A stretch of DNA of 64,000 bases from Lichtheimia corymbifera B2541 (taxonomy: Eukaryota > Mucoromycota > Mucoromycetes > Mucorales > Lichtheimiaceae): NCBI GenBank assembly GCA_000697475.1, contig JNEU01000783.1:60405-124404 (forward strand), given 5' to 3'. Shown in pieces: positions 54,925 to 64,000 of this stretch. The notes below the pieces were generated by a model. That model was given only the letters and a program-made list of their open reading frames with translations, had not been told where the DNA came from and made no database searches. Position 1 is the stretch's first letter. Every line of letters starts with the position of its first letter. Position numbers and translations under genes: made by a program.

Positions 54925-57874
54925 ATGGAGCAATCACGGCATATTTTCACAGAAGCCTCTCAACTTTTGGACGATGGGCTTGTCAAGGTAAAAGACACAG
55001 AAGGATATCTCAAGAGGATATATGGATTAACGATTCCATTGTATTAGGATGCGTACATGAGGTTTTTATCAGCAGTGGAAGTGTCTACGAAGCAATTACA
55101 TGGAGTCAAGTTTGTTCATCATAGTAAGTTGAAAGGGGTCAAGTGGACGGAAGGGTGAATCCGATTGAATGAGTGAAACATGGTAGTGGTAACACACGAA
55201 TCCCCGTAGCTGTTGTATCCAAGCCTGTCGAATATGAAGTGGCATTGCATATCATTCGATCTTCTCTTGAAGAGATAGAAAACATTGCTATTCAACGATC
55301 CTTGTCAACATCATCATCATCACGATCCGGTCCTCCACCTCCTCCTCCACCTCCACCTCATCCACCGATACATCAACATGCTCAACAACAACAACCACAA
55401 CAACAACAAAAGCAGCAACAACAACAACATCCACCTCCACTTCCACCAAAACCACCGAGAATGACAAAACCTGCTATTCCACCCAGGCCATCAGTGACTC
55501 AACAATCAGTGACAACTCGACAACAACACAACAACAACAGCAATACCAATCGATCACGTGGGAACTCTGTAAGCTTTGCTGAACAAACCAGTGATCATGA
55601 AATATCCGACGATGGCCATCGATTTGAAGATGATGATGACGACGACGATGATGATGACGACGATGATGATATGGTGGATTTTGACAGTAAGTATGCTCAT
55701 ATAACGGGAAGGAACAACGCATTGAACCCGAGGATTGAATAGATGCAGCATCATCCAATGACAAGCATGACAATGGCAGTGGCAACAATGGCAATTTATT
55801 GACACGACCGCATACTGTGGCAGATACCTATTCTTACATGCCTATGGCTGATACCCGCCCACGATCCTTGACAGCTTCTGCTCATCCTACACCTTCTTCT
55901 ACTACTGACAACATCAACAACAACAACAATACAAGAACGATGATGATGACTTCTGAGCCTATTCGAATTACACCTGCGGATGTATTAAGTGGATCAGTGG
56001 TTGATGCGTCCATGTTGGTCCCTGCTCAAACACATACAGGAGACAGTTTGGCACCACCTACAGCACCCTCGTCATCCAGTGAAACATTGTATGTACCCAA
56101 CATTCCTGTACCACCCTTGTTGACCACCCATCGACGACTCCAATCGCAATTGGATGAATTGGAAGCCTCCTTGAATGAATGCAAAGCACGCCGGCGTGCT
56201 CAAAACACAGGGGTTGCCAAGGATATGTGGACCAGTAGTAGTCAGGAATTGGATGATCGCATCTTACAACAAACAGCAGCGGTTGCCGAGACACGCGAGA
56301 CATTGAATCGAGTACGAACATTGTATATGAGCGCTGCAACTGTACCGAATGTCATGCAATTCCCTCCTCATTTGGTTGCCTATCAATTGACCTTGATCGA
56401 ATGTGCCTTATTCCGTGCTATTCCACCCGATGCTTTGCTCACGCATTCGACACGTACACCTCATCCCAAAGTGGTGGCTTCGACTGATTTCTTCAATTAC
56501 ATCACACGTGCTATTGAACACTCGATTCTTCTTCCTCAAGAAGCAGCGCGTCGTGCAGAATTGGTGAATCGATGGATCAAGATCGCTTCGAAATGTCTGG
56601 CATTGAACAATTATCAAACCTTAAAAGCAATCGTGTCTGCTTTGGGAACACCGCCTGTGCAACGATTAAGGAGGACTTGGGATTGTATCCCCAAAAAGAG
56701 AATGGGTCGGTTGGATCTTTTGAATTCGCTCATGTCAGAAACCGACAACTATGGCCAATATCGTGAACATATGGGATTGAATGAAAAGAGCAGTAATCGA
56801 GCAGGCGCTGTACGTCGACGATGGTGGAACAAACCTGTGGTACCTTTCCTCGGTGTCTTCATTCATGACATGACCTATCTATTGACAGCTGCCAAGCATG
56901 AAGATCCACGTGTTCAGGATATCATTGGGTTGATTCATCATTTTCAACGTGTTCCTGCTTATCCACAGCATCCACCTTCTTCTTATGTCAAGAAATCAGG
57001 CGCATCTCGAAAACACGCCTTTCGTCCCTCTGCTATCACACACGCCTTGCATCGAAGTACATCATCCAAAGGCAGCAACAATGCAAGTGCAGGAGCTACG
57101 GGTACCACCGGCATCACAGCAAGTAGTTTGTTTGATATGGATGCTTCCAATGACCCCAGCATTGAGATCAAGGTGGAACAACAACTTATCACGCAATATT
57201 TATTGATGCGGCCTTGGGTTCATGAAAAGATCATTGACGAATTGAGCGTATTACGTGAACCACCCAAGCAACGTACCATTGGTGGATATGGTCGATCGCT
57301 CAGTAGTGGAGGCACCACTTATAACAGCAACAATACCAACAACAACAATATCAACGCAAGTGCTGGTGCAACTCCATCCTCCATGATAAGCAACACAGGA
57401 ACATCATCTTATGCTAGTTCGATACTCAGCAATGCAAGTTCTCTTGTTCGACTTGGCAGCAGCTATAGCACCAATACAACAGCAAGTAGCTTTACCAGTT
57501 GGGAAGGAGAGGATGTGGATACCAGTGGGAATAAGCAACGGCTAGGCGGGTTCTGGCCATTCCGCAAGAGCTCAGAAATGGTACGACCTCATCCTACCAT
57601 GATGCAATCGGATGTTTGTGTCGGTGCTACAGGTGCTCATAACACAAATCCATGGACAACGGATGGTGAAGAGGATGATGACGAAGGCGGCCATGGTGAT
57701 GAGGAACAAGATGAATCATCGTCATCGTCAAGAAGACGACCTTCAGCACATGCTATTGCAAGACGAAGGAGATCAGGTGGAAAAACACTATCAGGTCATG
57801 TACGGAGCATCTCTTTACCATCTGCTAGACCAGAAAGTATCACTGGTGAAGACTATCACGCCAAACGACCTTGA
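54925..57874 (+). CDS. Ras guanine-nucleotide exchange factor-like protein (CDC25 domain)
   Basis: The protein catalyses GDP release from a Ras-type GTPase. ATG 54925 follows an in-frame TAG. MEQSRHIFTEASQLLDDGLV plus KDAYMRFLSAVEV (split by an intron at 54988-55047) forms a helical N-terminus resembling an MIT domain. The next intron (55124 to about 55210) is in frame with acceptor CGTAG. Then come a Pro/Gln-rich linker with PPPLPPKPPR (SH3 ligand-like), a run of about 14 Asp codons (55629-55672), an intron at about 55686-55740, a coiled coil (LQSQLDELEASLNECKARRR) and the CDC25 domain at about 56340-57000 (FPPHLVAYQLTLIECALFRA, TDFFNYITRAIEHSI, WIKIASKCLALNNYQTLKAI, NKPVVPFLGVFIHDMTYLL). 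The Ser/Asn-rich tail ends in RSISLPSARPES. Upstream REM domain not recognised. Confidence 0.9.
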
Positions 57875-58193
57875 GCCAGAGAGAGTGAACATAGAGATTG
57901 ATGCACCCTTTTACATATATATATCCCCTTCCCCTTCCAACCTTCCGCCATTGTATACAAAAATGACACACACATAGGACCATGGTAAATACGCACACAC
58001 ACACACACACGCACATACATATATATACACACACGTTATATCCTACTATCATCGGAGGGAATGGGTTGGGCATACACTTTATGGACGCGTGGATGACAAG
58101 ATGGGCACAGGTTTTGCTAATTATCTCAAAAGTTTGTTGGGGTGGGATGTGCAATGTTGTCGCCGCTCATTGCTTGGCAACAAAACATGTTAA
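57875..58193. other. Intergenic with (CA)n microsatellite
   Basis: 3' UTR of the RasGEF gene followed by a CA repeat (57993-58010). No gene. Confidence 0.5.
57993..58010. repeat. (CA)n microsatellite
   Basis: Nine CA-type units in ACGCACACACACACACAC. Confidence 0.85.
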
Positions 58194-58200
58194 TATAAAG
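58194..58200 (+). promoter_or_regulatory. TATA box of secreted peptide gene 1
   Basis: TATAAAG 101 bp upstream of the ATG at 58301. Confidence 0.5.
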
Positions 58201-58300
58201 GCGAGTTGATGCCTATAACTCACTACGTTTTTTGTTCATCCTTCACAGACACACACATACAACCTTTTCACACCAAGTAAACAAGGATACATACCACACC

Positions 58301-58444
58301 ATGAAGTTCATCCACGTGATCAAGTCTTTGGTTATTCCATCATTGTTCCTGATGTCGCTCGCAATGGCAGTACCTTTGGTTACCCGAGGCCTTGTGGACG
58401 ATGGCATTAACGCTGACATTGATATTGATCTCGGAGACGGCTAA
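58301..58444 (+). CDS. Tiny secreted peptide 1 (47 residues)
   Basis: The ATG at 58301 is preceded by ACACACC and a CA-rich leader with an upstream TATA box. The product begins MKFIHVIKSLVIPSLFLMSL with a clear signal peptide ending near AMA, and the mature part is about 23 residues and acidic (VDDGINADIDIDLGDG). It has no cysteine and no intron. It may be a secreted acidic peptide or a very short cell-surface protein. Together with the gene at 59048 it forms a pair with similar layout but little sequence identity. Confidence 0.6.
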   Translation: MKFIHVIKSLVIPSLFLMSLAMAVPLVTRGLVDDGINADIDIDLGDG

Positions 58445-58984
58445 GTCATGGCCATCAGAGCATAAGCTATACATACTCCAACTCAGCAACTTATTTTTGT
58501 CATTCTTTTTGAAGACCTCCAATGAAACACAATCATAATTTCTTGTCAATAAACCAACCTTGATGTTGCAATCACTCTGTATTATGATCATTCTCTTTTG
58601 GGGTACATATTATACTTTCATGCATCAAACCATGGGCTCTTGAATATGGAGTACACACAGCGCTTATTATTGGAAGCAACCGATCACGCATGTAGCAAAG
58701 TGTTTGGCTCTATTTTCGTGTCCTTCTGTTATAGGATGACCATTACGATGCATCAGTTCCCCTAAACAGGTTGCCTGTAATCATGCTCTATGCCTGGTAT
58801 GATAGCTGTTGGGTTAAATACAGCATGATGATGTACTGGCACGGAGCTGAGTGCTAAACTGTTTCAGCAGTAACTTGCAGCCATTTTCAAAAATAGGGGT
58901 ACGTGATGCACCATAGTAACGGTTGATGCCAACTATTTCGTTTGATCTCCTAAAGATTAAAGGAGATCATTACAGCGAGAAGAA

Positions 58985-58991
58985 TATAAAT
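58985..58991 (+). promoter_or_regulatory. TATA box of secreted peptide gene 2
   Basis: TATAAAT about 57 bp upstream of the ATG at 59048; this spacing argues against the upstream in-frame ATG at 59015 as the start. Confidence 0.5.
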
Positions 58992-59047
58992 ACTGCATGC
59001 AGTGATTACATACGATGGTAATCTATCTTTCTTTTCTCTCTTCAAAA

Positions 59048-59212
59048 ATGCATCGTACAACCACTCTCTTTGCTTCCATCGCTGTCATGTTGTTGGCGCT
59101 TGTCACTTCTACTCAAGCTATCGCTGGACCGGTCTTGGGTGACATCGGCTTGGGAAACGGTCAAAGCGGCTCAGATAATCCTGGTGACGGTTCTACTCCA
59201 GATTTCTTCTAA
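59048..59212 (+). CDS. Tiny secreted peptide 2 (54 residues)
   Basis: The ATG at 59048 (MHRTTTLFASIAVMLLALVT, then STQAIA) encodes a signal peptide with a good cleavage site after TQA or AIA. The mature part is Gly/Asp/Ser-rich and ends PGDGSTPDFF. An in-frame ATG 33 bp upstream would spoil the signal peptide context and sits too near the TATA box. No cysteines. Function unknown. Confidence 0.6.
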   Translation: MHRTTTLFASIAVMLLALVTSTQAIAGPVLGDIGLGNGQSGSDNPGDGSTPDFF

Positions 59213-59459
59213 TCAAAATTCTCTGCTGGACTGCGGTGGGCATCGTTTTATGCTGTCGTTTTCATACCTCGATAGTGTTCCATTTCCACCCATTTCCACA
59301 CCATTTTCCGCTTTTACGGGTGTTATCGCTTGCTTAATGATTAAACTAGCGACCACGGTCGCTCGCTCTTCTCATAAACTTTTGACTTGATCTTTTAACA
59401 CTACCTATGGAGGAATGGTCATGCAACAGCAGTCATACAATAAGCTTACACAAAACTTC

Positions 59460-60545
59460 ATAGGCTGTTTATTAGAACAAAGTTGATCAGAGTATCCGAG
59501 AGCACCTTGTGTGTGAAAGGGAACTACTATACACACACCAAAAATATAGGCATGGTAGTAATGTAATCCAGCCAACCAGCCAAGTAAACATATCCCTCAT
59601 CAATCCTATTGACCATGCACGCACCACTTTTTGCTATCCCATGTCGTCTGCATTCATCCATCATTGCCCATGCGCCCACCAATTCTCCTCATTCATCTCA
59701 AACATCAAAATGTTTACCATCAATTCATCCAACCGGCGTGCGCTATTATCAACCCCCTCCTTTATTAAAATTGGTTTATGCAGCTCGACCTTCTCCTACA
59801 CTCAAATGTGATGTGGAGCCATTACTCCCATACTACACATACCTTGACACAGACCTTCATTATTGGATATTGCTTAATATTACTTCCGTATACCTTCCTA
59901 AAGGTAAACATCAACATCGAGGATTGGCAACCACGATCGTGAAACTTCTACAAGATACTTTTGGCCCCGACGTGCAACTTTGTTGTATGAAAGAGCCCAC
60001 GTTTGATTGTAAAGTTTTGAAAAATGACTGTCTTTATGATTTCTTTATGCATGCTGTATGACAAGTGGTCTTTGTTCATTGTTAAATAGCTTGACCCTGA
60101 TAGTACAAAAGATGCAGAGGGACTCGTGTAATAAAACTAATAGGGCCAAGGTTTGAAGAATTCTTATTGGTGGAGAGTGCATGGTAGACAAATCCCTAAA
60201 TAGTAAGGTCTACCTATGACAGTGTATGGTTAACAAGCCAAAAATGATCAGTGCATCCTAGAGGGTATTGTTTGCCTCTAGAGTTCGTTCTTATATAAGG
60301 CTATACATACAAGGTGGATCATGTTGATAGGGCCGTCGTCATAGGTAAGCATTATGATGTATGTACTTGTGCCACAGAGCTCATCATCTTTCTCAGCCGT
60401 ACAGTAATGATTTAAGCTTACAATGGATCAAGCTTCCGTAACAAGCAGGGTTGTTTGGGTACCATTACTATGGGTTTATTAACATTGAAAGTACAAGCGT
60501 CTATTTAAACATGTATACAATCAGTTACTGGCACTACCCATCGTC
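59460..60545. repeat. Leftmost part of repeat block B (central-unit fragments and spacer)
   Basis: Contains an inverted unit piece near 59462-59518 (AACAAAGTTGATCAGAGTAT, GAGCACCTTGTGTGTGAAAG) and a central-unit piece at 59927-60120 (ACCACGATCGTGAAACTTCT, GATTGTAAAGTTTTGA, ATGACAAGTGGTCTTTGTTC, AAGATGCAGAGGGA). The spacer is similar to that of block A at 38380-38880. Confidence 0.75.
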
Positions 60546-61170
60546 TAATCAGCATAGGAACAATGAAGCTTTAATGAATGTAATATAACAGAAGGAACAA
60601 GAGCGTCTCGATACAACGATGTGGGTATAATCCAATCTCTCCTTCCGGCCTTCAAATTTCTATCCTTCCTTTCCTTCCAGATGCCAACCAGTGGATCACA
60701 AAGAATCAGCAGGTATCGTTGTGTCATTGTATTCTTGGTTGCTGCCGTCATAAGCAACATCACCCATGATTGTACAAGTAGCTGTTGCATGCATTGACTT
60801 GAATGTTGCAATATCATCAAGGGTGGTAATCCTCTCTTGTCAAAGATATAAGCCCTCGTTTCCATGCCATCCAATTCATCCAATCCATCAGCATCCTCAG
60901 CCGTATCCACGTGTTCGTTACTGCTGACGACAAGCCAAGTAGCCAAAGCAACATTCCAGCATTCCACGTTACTGCACTTGATTGCATCCATCCATTCATC
61001 CATAACTGTTGCGACTCCAATAAGAAAGAACCTCTGTGATCGCTGCTGACATGCTTCCTTTTCCATCCGAGTGTTGGTCTCTCTCTTTCTTGGTCATTTT
61101 CAGTGCTGCTCAACAAGGCGAAGAGCGCTTGTATTGCGGGATACTTGATAGCTGATATGGTACCATCCAT
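60545..61170 (-). pseudogene. Gene fragment carried in block B (possible ARM-like)
   Basis: One minus frame is open for 173 codons (60545-61066). It contains helical, repeat-like stretches (VECWNVALATWLVVSSNEHV, GLPPLMILQHSSQCMQQLLV, VMLLMTAATKNTMTQRYLLI) that resemble armadillo-type helices, but there is no clear start, and the homologous copy in block A is broken. It is probably a captured gene fragment; the ARM label is a guess from pattern. Confidence 0.45.
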
Positions 61171-62367
61171 TACAAGTGGTATGCATCACTGCAAGTTGCC
61201 ACACGTAAATAAAGCTGCTTTTATACAATGTCTATCAGCTGTCCACGTGAAGAGGCCGCAAGTAACTTGAGACAATGGAGACCTTGCTAATGGCAGCTAC
61301 TGTTACGGGATGGTTGTGGCAGAGGAGCGTGTTGTAGTAGTAGAGTGACAAGATTGTGAACGCTGCTTGAGACAATAAAGTCATTGATAATGGTAACTGC
61401 TGGAATGAATGCTGTTTCGTCTGATTGTGGCATTGGAGTGTGCAAGACAGTGTGTGCTTTCAAGAAAGGCGTGTGTTAAAGTGGGGTGCAGCACGCCATG
61501 GAACTTGCCATTCAGTCAAAGAGAATGGATCAAGACAACTGTAGCAATGACATGATGGGTTGAAGCAGGGCAATCGTTCGCAGGTTGTAGTAGTACTTGA
61601 ATGGGGGCAACAGTTGAGAATGGGAGGAGGAAGAGGGCAAGATGCCGAGAGTGGAAGAGGTGGAAATTAAATAGGTCAGGCACTACATGCACTCTATAAA
61701 ATTGATCCATGACCTTGATTGCCTCTCTCAGACCTGAAACTTGCACATAAGGTGCTCTAGAACATGCTGATCAACTTTGTCTTAATAAAGAACCCATACT
61801 TCATTTGAAAATTTTGAAAGGGAGGGCATAATGTGGGGTTTACTATAACGGATGGAAATTGGGAAAGCGCCGGATTTGTGAAAAAGTCATTTAGTATGTA
61901 CTTTCCTGGGATTCCCCATCTCGCACTTGAAACTTGGTCAGAAGGTACTCTCGCACATGCTGATCAACTCCATTCATTTAAAAACCGCACACTTCATAAT
62001 GAACATTTTGAATGCGGGCCAGCCCAAATTTGGAGAAAAGTAGGGTCGACGCTCCTGTTCCCCGAGATTGCCCACCTGGAACCTGAAACTTTCACACAAC
62101 ATCCTTTGGACCACCCCGAGCAATTTCGTTCTCATAAAGTCCCCAGAGTTCATTATGAAAACCATGGATGTAGGAGAGACGACGAAGAGATGAAAACATA
62201 AATAGGGTGTACGGCCGTGCGCGCCGATATTGACCATGGCGACTCCGAAACTTGGTCAGGAGGTGCTCTCGGGCATGCTGATCAACATCGTTCTCATGAA
62301 GCCTCTACACATCATTATGGAGATTTGGAGATACAGCCACCTTTATGTTTTTACTATGCTGTAAGTG

Positions 62368-62510
62368 TGATGCCATATGACAAGTGGTGTTTGTTCATTG
62401 TAAAGTAGCTTGACTCTAATAGAGCGGAAGGTGCGCCGCCGCGTGCTTGTGTAACACAGCTCTTTTGCATGATACTTTACAATGAACAAACACCACTTGT
62501 CATATAGCAT
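62368..62510. repeat. Inner palindrome 1 of block B
   Basis: GATGCCATATGACAAGTGGT pairs with ACCACTTGTCATATAGCATC with TTGTTCATTGT/ACAATGAACAA continuing the stem. Confidence 0.88.
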
Positions 62511-62887
62511 CACACTTACAGCATAGTAAAAACATAACGGTGCCTGTATCTCTAAACTTTACAATGAAGCGTGGGGTCTTCAATCGAACAAAGTTGCTCG
62601 TCGGGGTGAAGCGCACCTTGGGTGCAAGTTTCACGATTGTCGTGGCCATTCTCAGATTCACCCAATGTCACCACCAGCCAAAGTAGATCTGGTCGACCTC
62701 TTGAATTTTTTTTCGACGAGGCTGGTGGTGACATTGGGTGAATCTGAGAATGGCCACAACGATCGTAAAGCTTTCACACAAGGTGCGCTTCACCCCGACG
62801 AGCAACTTTGTTCGATTGAAGACCCCACGTTTCATTGTAAAGTTTAGAGATACAGCCATCTTTATATTTTACATTTGCTTTAAGCGT

Positions 62888-63030
62888 GATGCTATATGAT
62901 AAGTGGTGTTTGTTCATTGTCAAGTAGGTAGGCCCCGATAGAGCCGAAGATGCAGACGGACTTCTTTGTGCGACACAGCTCATTTGCATGATACTTCACA
63001 ATGAACAAACACCACTTGTCATATAGCATC
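62888..63030. repeat. Inner palindrome 2 of block B
   Basis: GATGCTATATGATAAGTGGT pairs with ACCACTTGTCATATAGCATC; mirror partner of inner palindrome 1. Confidence 0.88.
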
Positions 63031-63792
63031 ACACTTACAGCATATGTAAAAACATAAATGTGCCTGTATCTCCAAATCTCCATAATGATGTGTAAAGGCT
63101 TCATGAGAACGATGTTGATCAGCATGCCCGAGAGCACCTCCTGACCAAGTTTCGGAGTCGCCATGGTCAATATCGGCGCGCACGGCCGTACACCCTATTT
63201 ATGTTTTCATCTCTTCGTCGTCTCTCCTACATTCAAGGTTTTCATAATGAACTCTGGGGACTTTATGAGAACGAAATTGCTCGGTGTGGTCCAAAGGATG
63301 TTGTGTGAAAGTTTCAGGTTCCAGGTGGGCAATCTCGGGGAACAGGAGCGTCGACCCTGCTTTTCTCCTACATTTGGGCTGGCCCGCATTCAAAATGTTC
63401 ATTATGAAGTGTGCGGTTTTTAAATGAATGGAGTTGATCAGCATGTGCGAGAGTACCTTCTGACCAAGTTTCAAGTGCGAGATGGGGAATCCCAAGAAAG
63501 TACATACTAAATGACTTTTTCACAAATCCGGCGCTTTCCCAATTTCCATCCGTTATAGTAAACTACACATTATGCCCTCCCTTTCAAAGTTTTCAAATGA
63601 AGTATGGGTTCTTTATTAAGACATTATACTTCATAGTGTGGACCCCATCATTGTGTTCACATCTTTCCCCTTTTATTTCGAGAGCCGATCAAAAAAAGAA
63701 ATAAATGAATGAATGTGAATATCTATACTACTTTATCATCTTTTCTCTCGAGAGCTCGCTCAGGTACTCAACCGACGAGAATCTTCTTTCAT

Positions 63793-64000
63793 ATGTCACA
63801 TGATCAACAAGACAATCCTCCTGCTTGGGCGATGGCCCTCATCGAACGGCTCCAAGCTTTGGAATCGCAACAGCAACAGCAACATCAACAACAACCTGGC
63901 TCTAATGCAGATGAATCCATGGAAGAATCAATCAATGATCCTTTCATATCCACTCGTTCACCAGAAACGGATCTCCATCTCTATCCTGAATTCAAGGCTG
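63793..64000 (+). CDS. Probable retroelement ORF, N-terminal part, cut by window edge
   Basis: The ATG at 63793 opens a frame to the window end: MSHDQQDNPPAWAMALIERL followed by QALESQQQ, a Gln-rich run, and SPETDLHLYPEFKA. The IERLQALE helix and the ETDL-YPE motif resemble N-termini of retrotransposon Gag-like ORFs I know from Mucorales. This is inference from pattern; no RT or protease is in the window. The sequence just before it (63622-63790) truncates block B and would hold the element's 5' end. Confidence 0.5.
   Translation, partial: MSHDQQDNPPAWAMALIERLQALESQQQQQHQQQPGSNADESMEESINDPFISTRSPETDLHLYPEFKA

Larger units (their letters stand above)
61190..63621. repeat. Giant nested palindrome, block B (right arm truncated)
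   Basis: Closely similar to block A. The left arm has units with GAAACTT at 61735, 61929, 62085 and 62247, the same spacing (194, 156 and 162 bp). Inner palindromes lie at 62368-62510 and 62888-63030, and the centre near 62700 (CACCACCAGCC, AAAGTAGATCTGGTCGACCT). The right arm stops at 63621 after CTTTATTAAGAC, where block A continues with GAAGTTGATCAGCATG; here it switches to the retroelement-like sequence. Confidence 0.9.

Noticed and set aside
62668..62859. Frames in the palindrome arms (for example FTMKRGVFNRTKLLVGVKR)
   Set aside because: They recur in both arms because the DNA is repeated, have no consistent start or end, and break in other copies; treated as incidental to the repeat.

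Overview
The window looks like nuclear DNA of a filamentous fungus, most likely an early-diverging one (Mucoromycota, probably Mucorales). Evidence: most genes are split by many 45-100 nt GT-AG introns, with CTAAC/CTGAC-like branch points. UTRs are pyrimidine-rich, Gln/His/Ser homopolymers are common, and the gene set fits (FHF-complex FHIP, Fip1, GH125 mannosidase, RasGEF, TPR/F-box/LRR proteins, arrestin-like adaptor). The lineage is inferred from gene content; no rRNA or other marker is present. All products were called from translated motifs without database searches.

Layout: (1) 1-14.4 kb is gene dense: a partial multicopper oxidase, Fip1, an old repeat fragment, the MRM1 SpoU methyltransferase, two paralogous 12-cysteine secreted proteins, and FHIP. 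(2) 14.4-25.2 kb holds a small secreted-protein gene broken by one in-frame TAG, a zinc-finger gene, a long gene-poor stretch, an unrecognised coiled-coil gene and FHIP pseudogene 1. (3) 25.6-37.7 kb holds an arrestin-like adaptor, a BRCA1/BARD1-like RING plus tandem-BRCT protein, a decayed repeat-family gene, GH125 and a DHA2-type MFS transporter. (4) 38.1-43.6 kb is repeat block A, built around a nearly 3-kb nested palindrome, followed directly by FHIP pseudogene 2. (5) 44.7-57.9 kb holds two tandem TPR/F-box/LRR paralogues (the first frameshifted), a small two-exon gene, an NmrA-like protein and a RasGEF. (6) 58.2-64 kb holds two tiny secreted-peptide genes, repeat block B (a second copy of block A, cut off on its right side) and the start of a probable retroelement ORF.

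The genes are individually transcribed eukaryotic units, not an operon. The strongest themes are repeat-driven and segmental duplication (blocks A and B, two FHIP pseudogenes sharing the same internal deletion), short-range gene duplication (secreted Cys-rich pair, F-box pair), and a set of short secreted proteins. The least explained structures are the nested palindromic blocks; the most notable intact gene is the RING-BRCT-BRCT protein.
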